64,000 bases of DNA, taken from positions 1 to 64,000 of the forward strand of contig NZ_MRZN01000008.1 in the NCBI RefSeq assembly GCF_002614725.1. The letters are read 5' to 3'. The stretch comes from Staphylococcus edaphicus. Lineage in GTDB: Bacteria; Bacillota; Bacilli; Staphylococcales; Staphylococcaceae. The position numbers and the translations under genes are program-made. The notes beneath the pieces are model-generated. The model saw only the letters and a list, made by a program, of their open reading frames with translations. It was not told where the DNA came from and ran no database searches. Shown here in pieces: positions 31,748 through 41,813 of this stretch (positions are counted from its first letter, which is position 1; each line of letters starts with the position of its first letter).

Positions 31748-32458
31748 GTGATTCCTTCGAGTAGTTTACATACAATTTTTTCTTCCAATTTTGTCGAAGA
31801 TGGAAATTGGATTGATGATATAGCTAGTTTTATAGTGCATCCAATTGGTGCATTAATTTTAACATGTATTATCTTTCTTGGTTTTTTATACCAATTATAC
31901 TCTAATAAGATCAATATAGTCGGTATCATATCAACAATAGCACTTTTGATATTTTTCTTAGGCTTTTTTGTGAAAGGCGACGTCAATTTCTATTCTGTAA
32001 TACTTTTTGCCGTAGGTGTCTTATTAGTAATAATTGAACTGTTTGTTGTTGGCGCAATTATCGGTATCATCGGTATGGCATTCATTATTTTCAGTATTAT
32101 TACTTTAGGAGACGATTTGATCTTCATGATTGCAAATGTTGTCTTTGCATTAATCTTATCTATTATTGAGTGGGTGATACTTGTGAAAATATTCAAACGG
32201 AAAATTCCATTTTTAGACAAGGTTGTACTGAAAGACTCTACAAATGCAGAGGCAGGATACACTTCACATGAAGATCGCTCTCATTTAGTTGGGCAAACTG
32301 CAACTACAGCAACAGATTTAAGACCAGCAGGAATTATTTCATTTAACAATGAACGTATCGATGCTGTTTCAGATGGTTCTTTTATTTTAAGAAATAAACC
32401 AGTAACTATCTTAGAGGTTGAAGGTACAAGAGTCGTTGTAAGAGAAATCGAATCATAA
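31748..32458 (+). CDS. NfeD-family membrane protein, partner of flotillin FloA
   Basis: The 236-aa protein has four or five hydrophobic helices (about residues 28-150) followed by a soluble OB-like C-terminal domain (residues 170-236) typical of NfeD proteins. It lacks the ClpP-like protease domain of long NfeD forms, so it is a short or membrane-only type. The start is GTG at 31748 behind GAGGTGATA. It stands 12 bases before floA, matching the conserved NfeD-flotillin pairing (YqeZ-YqfA in Bacillus). Confidence 0.87.
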   Translation: MIPSSSLHTIFSSNFVEDGNWIDDIASFIVHPIGALILTCIIFLGFLYQLYSNKINIVGIISTIALLIFFLGFFVKGDVNFYSVILFAVGVLLVIIELFVVGAIIGIIGMAFIIFSIITLGDDLIFMIANVVFALILSIIEWVILVKIFKRKIPFLDKVVLKDSTNAEAGYTSHEDRSHLVGQTATTATDLRPAGIISFNNERIDAVSDGSFILRNKPVTILEVEGTRVVVREIES

Positions 32459-32470
32459 AGGAGAGAAAGT

Positions 32471-33454
32471 ATGATCGGATTAATTATAATCGTCGTAATT
32501 GTAGTATTAGCACTGTTGTTATTATTTTCATTTGTTCCAGTTGGATTGTGGATTTCAGCTATTGCTGCCGGTGTAAAAGTCGGTATCGGTACTTTAGTAG
32601 GTATGAGATTACGTAGAGTTTCTCCACGTAAAGTTATTTCACCTTTAATTAAAGCGCATAAAGCTGGTTTACATTTAACTACAAATCAACTTGAATCACA
32701 TTACTTAGCAGGAGGTAATGTTGACCGCGTTGTCGATGCAAATATTGCAGCGCAAAGAGCAGATATAAATTTACCATTTGAACGTGGAGCTGCTATTGAT
32801 TTAGCTGGACGTGACGTGTTAGAAGCAGTCCAAATGTCAGTTAACCCCAAAGTAATTGAAACACCATTTATTGCTGGTGTGGCAATGAACGGTATCGAAG
32901 TTAAAGCAAAAGCTCGTATTACTGTTCGTGCAAACATTGCTCGTTTAGTCGGCGGTGCTGGTGAAGAAACAATTATCGCTCGTGTTGGTGAAGGTATCGT
33001 TTCAACTATTGGTTCAAGTGAACATCACACCCAAGTCTTAGAAAATCCAGATAATATTTCTAAGACTGTATTAAGTAAAGGTTTAGATTCTGGTACTGCA
33101 TTTGAAATCTTATCTATTGATATTGCTGATGTTGACATTAGCAAGAACATTGGTGCTGATTTACAAACTGAACAAGCACTTGCAGATAAGAATATTGCTC
33201 AAGCCAAAGCTGAAGAACGTCGTGCAATGGCTGTAGCACAAGAACAAGAAATGAAAGCAAAAGTACAAGAAATGCGCTCTAAAGTTGTAGAAGCTGAAGC
33301 CGAAGTACCACTAGCAATGGCTGAGGCATTACGTTCTGGTAACTTAGGCGTCAAAGATTATTACAATCTAAAAAACGTAGAAGCTGACACTGGTATGAGA
33401 AATTCAATTAATCAACGTACAAATCAAAATGATGATGAATCACCGGATAAATAA
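32471..33454 (+). CDS. floA: Flotillin-like protein FloA
   Basis: FloA organises functional membrane microdomains in Firmicutes. The 327-aa protein has an N-terminal hydrophobic hairpin (residues 2-35), an SPFH/band-7 domain and a C-terminal Ala/Glu-rich coiled coil (about residues 230-290, repeats such as [13 protein letters not shown]). Its ATG follows AAAGGAGAG. Partner NfeD lies immediately upstream. Confidence 0.95.
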   Translation: MIGLIIIVVIVVLALLLLFSFVPVGLWISAIAAGVKVGIGTLVGMRLRRVSPRKVISPLIKAHKAGLHLTTNQLESHYLAGGNVDRVVDANIAAQRADINLPFERGAAIDLAGRDVLEAVQMSVNPKVIETPFIAGVAMNGIEVKAKARITVRANIARLVGGAGEETIIARVGEGIVSTIGSSEHHTQVLENPDNISKTVLSKGLDSGTAFEILSIDIADVDISKNIGADLQTEQALADKNIAQAKAEERRAMAVAQEQEMKAKVQEMRSKVVEAEAEVPLAMAEALRSGNLGVKDYYNLKNVEADTGMRNSINQRTNQNDDESPDK

Positions 33455-33468
33455 TTAGGGGTGATTAA

Positions 33469-34146
33469 ATGAATATAGGTATTATTATTTTTGTAATATC
33501 TGTGATTGTGACAATAATAAGCGCTATTAGTGATAATAGTCATAAAGATCGACAAAACCAAAAGCCACCAGTTAACAAAAAACAAAATGGTAGTGAGGGA
33601 CAACCACAAAAACGTGGCTTCTTAGATGAGATAGGAAAAACATTTAAAGAAATTGAGAAACAGTTAAATGAAGACCCTATGTCACAAGAACGTGAAAAGC
33701 GTCATACCCCTCAACCTAGTCAAGCAGAAACTGAACCAGTTGAAACACGTGCAGAAAAAATGGAAACACCTAATCCCGAACGCACATCAAGAACCATGAG
33801 AACAGATAATGAAACAGAAGCTGAAAAAGCAAAACGTTCTCAACAACAAATAGATGATAAACTGCAAAAAGAATTAGAAGCAGATTTAATGGGACAAATT
33901 CAAGATGTACGTACACAAATTGATCGTGAGAATGAGAAAAAACTACAAAGAACAGAACGAAAAGCACGTGCAATTATTTCTGATAAATATTTATCAGAAA
34001 GAACGAAACGTTTTCGTTTGAATCAACTTATGAATGCGCATACGATACAAGGTTCAACTACAAACGATCAATTCAGATTTGCTGATGATGAGATTGTAAA
34101 TGGTATCATTTGGTCAGAAGTATTAGAAAGACCTAGAAAATTATAA
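33469..34146 (+). CDS. Membrane-anchored, highly charged hypothetical protein
   Basis: I do not recognise a named family. The 225-aa product has one N-terminal hydrophobic helix (residues 2-22). A long hydrophilic, charged stretch rich in Glu, Lys, Arg, Gln and Pro follows (about residues 25-170), with probable coiled coil. The C-terminus ends in a short conserved-looking FADDEIVNGIIWSEVLERP segment. It follows floA by 14 bases in the same direction, so a role at the same membrane domains is a reasonable guess only. Confidence 0.75.
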   Translation: MNIGIIIFVISVIVTIISAISDNSHKDRQNQKPPVNKKQNGSEGQPQKRGFLDEIGKTFKEIEKQLNEDPMSQEREKRHTPQPSQAETEPVETRAEKMETPNPERTSRTMRTDNETEAEKAKRSQQQIDDKLQKELEADLMGQIQDVRTQIDRENEKKLQRTERKARAIISDKYLSERTKRFRLNQLMNAHTIQGSTTNDQFRFADDEIVNGIIWSEVLERPRKL

Positions 34147-34163
34147 TAGCATGACATGATTTC

Positions 34164-34209
34164 AAACGCCTTATAAATCAATGGAAATTGATGTTATAAG
34201 GCGTTTTTT
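34164..34209 (+). terminator. Terminator after the floA operon
   Basis: AAACGCCTTATAA with ATCAAT pairs with ATTGATGTTATAAGGCGTTT over roughly 19 bp with small bulges. A T run follows. Confidence 0.85.
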
Positions 34210-34378
34210 ACTGTAGTGATAAGAAAAATAATTTATTTCATCACGCATAATGTGTAATATCATTATAGTTTATATCACTTTGATTGGTAATAAAATTAGA
34301 TAGAATGTAAATGTTCTGTTAAAATTAATGAAATCTAGTCCTATTCAATTCACTTTAAAATAATATCTTGATTATTCA

Positions 34379-34387
34379 TGATATAAT
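34379..34387 (+). promoter_or_regulatory. Extended -10 element before phoH
   Basis: TG-A-TATAAT forms a perfect extended -10. No convincing -35 is visible. The leader to phoH would be over 100 bases. I see nothing else in 34210-34501. Confidence 0.45.
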
Positions 34388-34501
34388 GATGGTGTGAAAA
34401 TATTATTAATAAAAGGGTTAATGAATATATTATCATTTTGTAACTTAAAATCTAATAGGATAAAATAGAAGAAACGAATATATTTGTAAAGGAGCACTTA
34501 T

Positions 34502-35449
34502 ATGCCTGGAATTATTCAAATAAATGACATCAATGAAGCACAAGCACTCATTGGTAATAATGATGAACACCTTAAATCAATTGAGGAAGGATTTGATGTC
34601 ATTATACATGCTCGTGGTCAAGAAATTGCTGTAAAAGGAGAGCAAATTGAGCATGTTCAAAAAGCTGAATCAGTACTAATCAATCTATTAAAAGTGATAC
34701 AACAAGGTGTAACAATATCGATTAAAGATGTTGAGGCAGCTGTTAAAATGGCACAAAATGGTACGATTCAATACTTATTAGATTTATATGAAGATGAAAT
34801 CACTAAAGATGCGTTTGGTAAGACCATTCGTGCAAAAACAATGGGTCAACGCTTGTATGTAAATGCGATGCACCATAATGATTTAGTATTTGGTGTAGGT
34901 CCAGCAGGTACAGGGAAAACGTTTTTAGCAGTTGTTTATGCAGCAAAACAGCTACGTAAGGGTTCTGTAAAGCGTATTGTTCTTACAAGACCTGCTGTCG
35001 AAGCAGGAGAGTCTTTAGGCTTTTTACCAGGAGACTTAAAAGAAAAAGTGGATCCTTATTTAAGACCACTTTATGATGGCTTAAACACTGTTTTAGGCAG
35101 AGAACAAACAGCTAGATTTATAGAAAGAGGTATTATTGAAGTTGCGCCATTAGCCTATATGAGGGGCAGAACTTTAGATGATGCGTTTGTGATTTTAGAT
35201 GAAGCCCAAAATACGACACATGCGCAAATGAAGATGTTCCTAACAAGGTTAGGTTTTGGTTCGAAAATGATAGTCACTGGCGATAAAACACAAATTGACT
35301 TACCAAAAGGTGTTAAGAGTGGATTGAAAGAAGCAATTAAAAAATTAGAAAATGTAAAAGGATTAAGCATTCACCATTTAGACCAAACTGATGTGGTCCG
35401 CCATCCATTAGTGAGTAAAATTATTGATCGTTATGAAGGAGAAGAGTAA
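34502..35449 (+). CDS. phoH: PhoH-family ATPase
   Basis: This 315-aa PhoH/YbeZ protein has a P-loop (GPAGTGKT, residues 133-140) and Walker B (VILDEAQN). An N-terminal KH-like region precedes the ATPase. It is translated with ybeY (no spacer between stop and next ATG), the conserved YbeZ-YbeY pair linked to rRNA maturation and RNA quality control. The start follows AAAGGAGC. Confidence 0.93.
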   Translation: MPGIIQINDINEAQALIGNNDEHLKSIEEGFDVIIHARGQEIAVKGEQIEHVQKAESVLINLLKVIQQGVTISIKDVEAAVKMAQNGTIQYLLDLYEDEITKDAFGKTIRAKTMGQRLYVNAMHHNDLVFGVGPAGTGKTFLAVVYAAKQLRKGSVKRIVLTRPAVEAGESLGFLPGDLKEKVDPYLRPLYDGLNTVLGREQTARFIERGIIEVAPLAYMRGRTLDDAFVILDEAQNTTHAQMKMFLTRLGFGSKMIVTGDKTQIDLPKGVKSGLKEAIKKLENVKGLSIHHLDQTDVVRHPLVSKIIDRYEGEE

Positions 35450-35911
35450 ATGTTTACGATAGATTTTAGTGATCATACAGAATTAGTAAAAGATGAATGG
35501 TATACACAAATTGATAAATTACTTACTTTTGCAAAAGAACAAGAAAAGATTGAAGAAGAAGCTGAACTATCAATAACCTTTGTAGATAAAGCTGAAATTC
35601 AAGAGATAAATAAAATGTATCGGGATAAAGACAAAGTCACAGATGTTATATCATTTGCATTGGAAGAAGATGAACCCGAAATTACCGGTTTAGATATGCC
35701 GAGAGTACTGGGTGATATTATTATTTGTACCGATGTAGCACAAGAGCAAGCAGAAACATACGGGCATTCTTTTGAGAGAGAGCTTGGTTTCCTTGCATTA
35801 CATGGCTTTTTACATTTATTAGGTTATGATCATATGGACAAACAAGAAGAAACCCAAATGTTTGGCCGTCAAGATCAAATATTGGATGCATATGGCTTAA
35901 CTAGAGAATAG
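35450..35911 (+). CDS. ybeY: Endoribonuclease YbeY
   Basis: YbeY is a metal-dependent RNase for 16S rRNA 3'-end maturation and ribosome quality control. The zinc ligands are in [11 protein letters not shown] (H118, H122, H128). The 153-aa length is normal. It begins directly after phoH, and dgkA follows within nine bases. Confidence 0.95.
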   Translation: MFTIDFSDHTELVKDEWYTQIDKLLTFAKEQEKIEEEAELSITFVDKAEIQEINKMYRDKDKVTDVISFALEEDEPEITGLDMPRVLGDIIICTDVAQEQAETYGHSFERELGFLALHGFLHLLGYDHMDKQEETQMFGRQDQILDAYGLTRE

Positions 35912-35919
35912 AGGTGCGT

Positions 35920-36255
35920 ATGAACAGATTTAAATATGCCTTCCAAGGAATGGTTGTTTTACTAAATAAAGATAAGAAATTTTTATTACACCTCATCATT
36001 GGCTTGATTGTTATTGTTTGTGGCATGGTGTTTAATATCACTAAAATAGAATGGCTTTTTATTTTGTTAGCTATTGGTCTTGTACTTGCTTTTGAAGCTA
36101 TAAATACGGCAGTTGAATTTGTTGTAGATTTGGTAACAACTGATTTTCATATTTTAGCTAAAAAAGCGAAAGATATTGCCGCATTTAGTGTTGTTATCAG
36201 TTCTATAATCGCTGTTTTAATAGGCCTTATGATTTTTTTACCATATGTTTTTTAA
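35920..36255 (+). CDS. dgkA: Undecaprenol/diacylglycerol kinase family protein
   Basis: The gene encodes a 111-aa integral membrane kinase with three helices (about residues 28-45, 50-70, 90-110) and the family block AFEAINTAVEFVVDLV. In Gram-positives this enzyme phosphorylates undecaprenol, refilling the lipid carrier for cell wall synthesis. A GTG at 35914 lies in the GAGGTG ribosome site; ATG 35920 is chosen. Confidence 0.92.
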   Translation: MNRFKYAFQGMVVLLNKDKKFLLHLIIGLIVIVCGMVFNITKIEWLFILLAIGLVLAFEAINTAVEFVVDLVTTDFHILAKKAKDIAAFSVVISSIIAVLIGLMIFLPYVF

Positions 36256-36372
36256 ATAGTAGTGCAAATTCATGAAAATTGTTTATACTTAAAAAAGCGA
36301 AGTTTATAACAAAATATAAATATAGACATCTATAGTTGATGATGTTGACTATTAAATAGGGGAGATAAGACT

Positions 36373-36780
36373 ATGGCGTACCAACCTCATTATTTTTCAG
36401 AAGTAAGAAAGGCACAAGAAAATGCTTATGCACCATATAGTCATTTTAAAGTCGGTGCATATTTAAGAACAAAAGATGGGAAAGCATATTACGGTTGTAA
36501 TGTTGAAAACGCAGCTTATCCAATGGCCATTTGTGCAGAAAGATCAAGTTTAGTCTCTGCAATAGCTGATGGATATCGTCCTGATGATTTCGAGTCCATT
36601 ACTGTAACAGTAGATGCCGATAAACCATCATCACCCTGTGGCGCATGTCGTCAAGTTATGAAGGAACTCTGCGAAGATGATATGCCAGTTTATATGACCA
36701 ATCATAAAGGTGAAATGATTGAATCTACGGTTGGTGAGTTATTACCATTAGGATTTTCTGGAAAGGATTTAAATAAATGA
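36373..36780 (+). CDS. cdd: Cytidine deaminase
   Basis: Cdd converts cytidine and deoxycytidine to uridine forms. The 135-aa protein is the homotetramer type with [16 protein letters not shown] (catalytic Glu and zinc Cys) and [12 protein letters not shown]. It overlaps era by four bases (ATGA), so the two are co-translated. It starts after GGGGAG. Confidence 0.96.
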   Translation: MAYQPHYFSEVRKAQENAYAPYSHFKVGAYLRTKDGKAYYGCNVENAAYPMAICAERSSLVSAIADGYRPDDFESITVTVDADKPSSPCGACRQVMKELCEDDMPVYMTNHKGEMIESTVGELLPLGFSGKDLNK

Positions 36781-37676
36781 CAGAACATAAATCAGGATTT
36801 ATATCAATAATCGGTAGACCAAATGTTGGGAAATCAACCTTTGTAAACCGTGTAATCGGACATAAAATTGCAATTATGTCTGATAAAGCACAAACTACAC
36901 GTAATAAGATTCAAGGCGTAATGACACAAGAAGATGCACAAATTATTTTCTTAGATACGCCTGGTATTCATAAACCTAAACATAAATTAGGTGATTATAT
37001 GATGCGTGTTGCGACAAATACATTATCAGAAATTGATGCAATTATGTTTATGGTTAATGTAAATGAAGATATTGGTAGAGGCGACGAGTATATTATGGAT
37101 ATGCTTAAGACCATTAACACGCCTGTGTTTTTAGTACTAAATAAAATTGATTTAGTTCATCCCGATCAATTAATGCCAAGAATTGACAAATATAAAAAAT
37201 ATATGGATTTTACAGAAATAGTGCCCATTTCTGCACTTGAGGGTTTAAATGTAGATCATTTTATTAATGTAATTAAATCATATCTACCTGAAGGTCCAAA
37301 ATATTACCCAGATGATCAAATATCAGATCACCCTGAACAATTTGTAGTTGGCGAACTTATTCGAGAGAAAATATTACACTTAACAAGCGAAGAAATACCT
37401 CATGCAATTGGCGTCAATGTGGACCGAATGGTTAAAGAAGATGAAGATAGAGTGAGAATCGAAGCGACAATATATGTGGAACGTGATTCTCAAAAAGGAA
37501 TCGTCATTGGTAAAGGTGGCAAAAAATTAAAAGAAGTAGGTAAACGTGCGCGTTTAGATATTGAAAGGTTATTAGGTTCTAAAGTATATTTAGAATTATG
37601 GGTTAAAGTTCAAAAAGATTGGCGAAATAAGGTTAACTTTATTCGTCAAATGGGCTATTTGGAAGATAGAGATTAA
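36777..37676 (+). CDS. era: GTPase Era
   Basis: Era binds the 3' end of 16S rRNA and assists 30S assembly. The 299-aa protein has GRPNVGKST from residue 13, [19 protein letters not shown] and a C-terminal KH domain with [11 protein letters not shown]. The neighbours ybeY, dgkA, cdd and recO are the conserved era context. Confidence 0.97.
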   Translation: MTEHKSGFISIIGRPNVGKSTFVNRVIGHKIAIMSDKAQTTRNKIQGVMTQEDAQIIFLDTPGIHKPKHKLGDYMMRVATNTLSEIDAIMFMVNVNEDIGRGDEYIMDMLKTINTPVFLVLNKIDLVHPDQLMPRIDKYKKYMDFTEIVPISALEGLNVDHFINVIKSYLPEGPKYYPDDQISDHPEQFVVGELIREKILHLTSEEIPHAIGVNVDRMVKEDEDRVRIEATIYVERDSQKGIVIGKGGKKLKEVGKRARLDIERLLGSKVYLELWVKVQKDWRNKVNFIRQMGYLEDRD

Positions 37677-37703
37677 GTTTATTTCGAAAGTCGGTGGTTT
37701 CGT

Positions 37704-38462
37704 GTGTTAATCAAACAAAAAGGAATAATAATTAAAGCAGTTGATTATGGCGAATCCGATAAAATCATTACAATTTTAAATGAACATGGCGCAAAAGTAT
37801 CTCTTATGGTACGAAGAGCTAAAAAAAGTAAAAACGGCTTACAAGCTAATACACAATTATTTGTGTATGGCTTGTTTATTTATTCCAAATGGAAGGGTAT
37901 GGGTACATTAAGTTCGATTGACGTGATTGATCAAAATTACCACCTTCGTTTAGATATTTATGAGAGTAGCTTTGCCAGTCTATGTGCGGAGACAATTGAT
38001 CGCTCCCTAGAGACAGAAGAAGTCTCACAATATAGTTATGATTTATTACATTTTGTCTTTGAAAAAATTAAAGAAGGTATTTCTGCACAACTTATGTCTG
38101 TGGTCGTACTATTAAAATGTATGACACGTTTCGGATTCAATGCAACATTCGATAAATGTGTGGTCACACAAAATCATGATCAATCTAAACTCATTGCCTA
38201 TAGCTTTAAATTCGACGGTGCTATTTCAGAAGCGGTTAGCGTTCAAGATCAACATGCTATGATACTTTCTAATAAAACGTTATACTTACTAGACATTCTT
38301 CAAAAATTGCCTATTAATCAAATGAGTTCTTTAAGTATACATGATGATATCGTAGATGAAATGTCAGCGTTGGTCATCTTGCTTTATAAAGAATATGCTG
38401 GTATGTATTTTAAAAGTCAAAAATTAATAAACCAATTACACAGATTAGATAATCAATCTTAA
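37704..38462 (+). CDS. recO: DNA repair protein RecO
   Basis: RecO loads RecA onto SSB-coated gaps in the RecFOR pathway. The 252-aa product has an N-terminal OB fold ([19 protein letters not shown]). The cysteines of the zinc finger seen in some RecO proteins are largely absent; only scattered ones remain. The start is GTG at 37704 after a weak GGTGG. Two facing terminators separate it from glyS. Confidence 0.93.
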   Translation: MLIKQKGIIIKAVDYGESDKIITILNEHGAKVSLMVRRAKKSKNGLQANTQLFVYGLFIYSKWKGMGTLSSIDVIDQNYHLRLDIYESSFASLCAETIDRSLETEEVSQYSYDLLHFVFEKIKEGISAQLMSVVVLLKCMTRFGFNATFDKCVVTQNHDQSKLIAYSFKFDGAISEAVSVQDQHAMILSNKTLYLLDILQKLPINQMSSLSIHDDIVDEMSALVILLYKEYAGMYFKSQKLINQLHRLDNQS

Positions 38463-38473
38463 ATGATATTATG

Positions 38474-38513
38474 CAAGTTTAATGTACTTTTAGTCCGTTA
38501 AGCTTGTTTTTTT
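38474..38513 (+). terminator. Terminator after recO
   Basis: CAAGTTTAA (38474-38482) pairs with TTAAGCTTG (38498-38506) with one G-U pair, followed by seven or more T. Confidence 0.75.
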
Positions 38514-38520
38514 ATACAAC

Positions 38521-38560
38521 AAAAAAATAGATACCACTCAATGTTTGAATGGTATCTATT
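38521..38560 (-). terminator. Terminator after glyS
   Basis: AATAGATACCA (38526-38536) and TGGTATCTATT (38550-38560) form the stem. On the minus strand it is followed by a T run (the A run at 38521-38527), which fits the end of glyS. Confidence 0.85.
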
Positions 38561-38570
38561 TAAAATTAAA

Positions 38571-39962
38571 TTAAAATTTAACTTTTTCCGCTAAGAATGA
38601 TTTTAATTCAGTTATTGGCATACGAATTTGTTCCATTGTATCGCGATCACGAACGGTAACTTTTTCATCTTCTAATGAATCAAAGTCAAAAGTGATACAG
38701 TATGGTGTACCGATTTCATCTTGTCTACGGTAACGTTTACCAATAGATTGTGATTCATCGAAATCTATTGAAAATTCCGCACTTAATTCTTCAAATACCT
38801 TGATTGCATCACCTGATAGTTTTTTACTTAATGGTAATACTGCAGCCTTATACGGTGCAAGAGCAGGGTGGAAGTGAAGTACTGTTCTTGAATCTTTACT
38901 TCCTTCAACGCCTTCCTCATCGTAAGCATCACATAAGAATGCTAAAGTTACTCGATCAGCACCTAATGAAGGCTCAATACAGTATGGAATGTATTTTTCT
39001 CCTGTTTCTTGATCGTGGTATTGGAAGTCTTCACCAGAATGCTCACTATGTTTTTTCAAGTCGAAATCTGTACGACTAGCGATACCCCATAGTTCGCCCC
39101 AGCCAAATGGGAAACGATATTCAATATCAGTTGTCGCATTTGAATAATGTGATAGTTCGTCTGCATCATGATCACGTAAACGTGTAGCTTCTTCGCTTAA
39201 ATTTAAATCTTTAAGCCATTGACTTGCGAACGTTTTCCAATAATTTTGCCATTCGATTTCCTCGCCAGGTTTACAGAAAAATTCTAATTCCATTTGTTCA
39301 AATTCACGTGTTCTAAAGATAAAGTTACCTGGTGTAATTTCATTACGGAATGATTTACCGACTTGTCCTATACCAAAAGGTAATTTTTTACGCATTGTAC
39401 GTTGAACATTTTTATAGTTAACGAAAATACCTTGTGCTGTTTCAGGACGCAAGAAAATTTCATTAGTAGAATCTTCAGTTACCCCTTGGAATGTTTTGAA
39501 CATAAGATTAAATTGACGAATGTCAGTCCAATTTGCTGTTCCACTTACAGGACAAACAATACCTTCTTCATCAATAATACGTTTCATTTCATCAAAACTT
39601 AAACCATCAGCAACAAAATTTTCATCGCCTTTTTCATTCAACATATAGTCTTCGATAATTTTATCTGCACGATAACGAATTTTACTATCTTTGTTATCAA
39701 TCATTGGGTCATTAAAATTACCTAGGTGACCAGAAGCTTCCCAAGTTTTAGGATTCATTAAGATTGCAGCGTCTATACCTACATTATATGGTGATTGTGT
39801 AATAAATTTTTGCCACCATGCTTTTTTAACATTATTTTTTAATTCTACTCCTAGTGGACCGTAATCCCACGTGTTTGATAGACCACCATAAATGTCACTA
39901 CCTGGGAATACAAAACCTCTATGTTTTGCTAATGAAACAATAGTTTCCATATCTTTTGCCAT
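38571..39962 (-). CDS. glyS: Glycyl-tRNA synthetase (single-chain, alpha2 type)
   Basis: This class II synthetase (463 aa) charges tRNA-Gly. It is the eukaryote-like single polypeptide used by staphylococci, not the GlyQ/GlyS tetramer. Class II motifs are visible: [25 protein letters not shown] (motif 2 region) and [10 protein letters not shown] (motif 3). Starts upstream at 39974 lie inside the AAGGAGTG ribosome site; ATG 39962 ([16 protein letters not shown]) is standard. It is regulated by the upstream T-box and runs against its neighbours. Confidence 0.97.
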   Translation of the reverse strand: MAKDMETIVSLAKHRGFVFPGSDIYGGLSNTWDYGPLGVELKNNVKKAWWQKFITQSPYNVGIDAAILMNPKTWEASGHLGNFNDPMIDNKDSKIRYRADKIIEDYMLNEKGDENFVADGLSFDEMKRIIDEEGIVCPVSGTANWTDIRQFNLMFKTFQGVTEDSTNEIFLRPETAQGIFVNYKNVQRTMRKKLPFGIGQVGKSFRNEITPGNFIFRTREFEQMELEFFCKPGEEIEWQNYWKTFASQWLKDLNLSEEATRLRDHDADELSHYSNATTDIEYRFPFGWGELWGIASRTDFDLKKHSEHSGEDFQYHDQETGEKYIPYCIEPSLGADRVTLAFLCDAYDEEGVEGSKDSRTVLHFHPALAPYKAAVLPLSKKLSGDAIKVFEELSAEFSIDFDESQSIGKRYRRQDEIGTPYCITFDFDSLEDEKVTVRDRDTMEQIRMPITELKSFLAEKVKF

Positions 39963-39986
39963 TAAAAAATACACTCCTTTTTACAT

Positions 39987-40200
39987 AAAAACGTCCCAAG
40001 ACATAGAGAAAGCCAAAAAGCTTAATCTATGTCTTGGGACGAGTTAATCATTTTAATCGCATATATGAAATATGCGTTTATTTACTAGATTCAATTTAAC
40101 CCGCGGTTCCACCCAAATTAGTGTGTACACTCGCTTTAAAATATCATTTAATTGTAGCCATTGTTACTTGTTAAGCTTTCACTATCCTTAACTCGCTTTA
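39987..40200 (-). ncRNA. T-box riboswitch (glycyl) upstream of glyS
   Basis: On the minus strand the T-box core TGGGTGGAACCGCGG maps to 40115-40101. A terminator stem of 16 bp follows (40041-40026 with 40007-39992) with a T run. An extra hairpin (40076-40058, CGCATAT/ATATGCG) lies between them, like the staphylococcal insert described for glyS T-boxes. A GGC triplet at 40159-40157 could be the Gly specifier. A promoter (TTGCTT at 40235-40230, 17 bases, TAAAAT at 40212-40207) starts the leader near 40200, so the stem I region is short, about 80 nt. Confidence 0.92.
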
Positions 40201-40249
40201 AATTCAATTTTAATGTATTGGTAGTTTTTAAGCAAGTAAATATATGTAT

Positions 40250-40278
40250 TTGTAGCAATTAAAAATTCAATGTATAAT
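40250..40278 (+). promoter_or_regulatory. Promoter of ccpN
   Basis: TTGTAG at 40250-40255, 17 bases, TATAAT at 40273-40278. It is back to back with the glyS promoter. The predicted start of transcription, 40284-40286, is almost on the ATG at 40287. Confidence 0.6.
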
Positions 40279-40286
40279 TAAGAAGA

Positions 40287-40931
40287 ATGAATAAAGGGGT
40301 GAGTGTTATAGAACTAAGTAAAAGGCAACAACAAATAGTTGAAATTGTAAAGAATAATGGGCCTATCACAGGTGAACATATTGCTGATCGTCTTAGTTTG
40401 ACTAGAGCTACTTTAAGGCCTGACCTAGCAATACTGACAATGTCTGGTATTTTAGAAGCTCGGCCACGAGTAGGTTATTATTATTCGGGTAAGCCACAGA
40501 ATAAATTAATTGCTGATGAGTTAAAACAGTATGTTGTAAAGGATTATGCATCTCACCCTGTCGTCGTCAAAAGTGAGATGTCGCTTTATGATGCAATTTG
40601 CACCATCTTTTTAGAGGATGTTAGTACATTGTTTGTCATTAACAATGATGGGGATTTCATAGGCGTTTGTTCTCGTAAAGATTTACTGAGAGCATCAATG
40701 ATTGGTGATGATATACATACGATGCCAGTTAATATTATTATGACGCGTATGCCAAATCTGAGTTTTGTACTTGAAGATGAACGTGTCATACATGCTGCAA
40801 ATCTAATGATTGAGAAAGAAATTGATTCTTTACCAATCGTTGTAAAAAAAGATAATGGTAAATATGAAGTAAAAGGTCGTATATCTAAAACTACGATTAC
40901 TAAAATCTTTGTATCATTACTAAACGAATAG
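40287..40931 (+). CDS. ccpN: CcpN-like transcriptional repressor (HTH plus CBS domains)
   Basis: CcpN represses gluconeogenic genes (pckA, gapB) on glucose in Bacillus. An N-terminal helix-turn-helix (SKRQQQIVEIVKNNGPITGEHIAD) is followed by two CBS domains (about residues 85-210) that sense nucleotides. The reading from ATG 40287 would be practically leaderless. The only ribosome site, AAAGGGGTGAG at 40292-40302, points to codon ATA at 40308, just before the conserved ELSKRQ. I give the ATG and keep the start open. The next gene regulates PEP-pyruvate conversion, a related role. Confidence 0.88.
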   Translation: MNKGVSVIELSKRQQQIVEIVKNNGPITGEHIADRLSLTRATLRPDLAILTMSGILEARPRVGYYYSGKPQNKLIADELKQYVVKDYASHPVVVKSEMSLYDAICTIFLEDVSTLFVINNDGDFIGVCSRKDLLRASMIGDDIHTMPVNIIMTRMPNLSFVLEDERVIHAANLMIEKEIDSLPIVVKKDNGKYEVKGRISKTTITKIFVSLLNE

Positions 40932-40945
40932 GTGGTATTAAATAA

Positions 40946-41767
40946 ATGGAAAATATAAAAATAATTGTTGCATCAGATTCTGTTGGGGAAACGGCAGAAC
41001 TTGTTGCTAGGGCTTGTATTTCACAATTTAACCCTAAGCAATGTGATAGTGAAATCAGTAGGTATCCTTATATAGAAGCTTTAGAAAATGTAGACGAAGT
41101 GATATCGGTTGCCAAAGATACTGAAGCTATAGTGGTTTATACACTCGTTAAACCAGAAATCAGAAAATACATGGAAGCTAAATTAGCAGAATATGAAATT
41201 AAATCTGTGGATATTATGGGACCATTGATGAATATATTGTTAGATAAAATTGATGAACAACCTTATTTTGAACCAGGTTTAGTCCATCAATTAGACGAGG
41301 CATATTTCAAAAAAATTGATGCAATTGAATTTGCAGTTAAATATGATGATGGTAAAGATCCAAAAGGTTTGACAAAAGCAGACATTGTATTGCTAGGTAT
41401 TTCTAGAACATCTAAAACGCCATTATCACAATATCTAGCACATAAAAGTTACAAAGTCATGAATATACCAATTGTACCAGAAGTAACACCACCAGATGAT
41501 TTATTTAATATGGATGCTTCCAAATGTATCGCATTAAAGATTAGTGAGGAAAAATTAAATAAGATCCGTAAAGAAAGACTTAGACAACTTGGCTTAGGTG
41601 ATAGTGCAAGATACGCTACAGAACAACGTATTGAAGAAGAGCTTAATTACTTTCATCAACTAGTTGAGAAGATTGGTTGCCCAGTAATCGATGTTTCAGA
41701 TAAAGCGATTGAAGAAACAGCAAATGATATTATCAGTCTAATTGAGCAAAATAATTTCAAAAATTAA
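40946..41767 (+). CDS. Pyruvate, phosphate dikinase regulatory protein (kinase/pyrophosphorylase)
   Basis: This DUF299 (YqfL/PpsR-type) protein of 273 aa inactivates PPDK by ADP-dependent phosphorylation and reactivates it by Pi-dependent pyrophosphorylysis. The P-loop-like block [15 protein letters not shown] lies near residue 151. Its neighbour is ccpN, as in Bacillus (ccpN-yqfL). The target gene ppdK is not in the window. Confidence 0.9.
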   Translation: MENIKIIVASDSVGETAELVARACISQFNPKQCDSEISRYPYIEALENVDEVISVAKDTEAIVVYTLVKPEIRKYMEAKLAEYEIKSVDIMGPLMNILLDKIDEQPYFEPGLVHQLDEAYFKKIDAIEFAVKYDDGKDPKGLTKADIVLLGISRTSKTPLSQYLAHKSYKVMNIPIVPEVTPPDDLFNMDASKCIALKISEEKLNKIRKERLRQLGLGDSARYATEQRIEEELNYFHQLVEKIGCPVIDVSDKAIEETANDIISLIEQNNFKN

Positions 41768-41813
41768 CAAAAACTATTATAATAGTATAACTAATGTTTA
41801 ATAGGTGATAATA

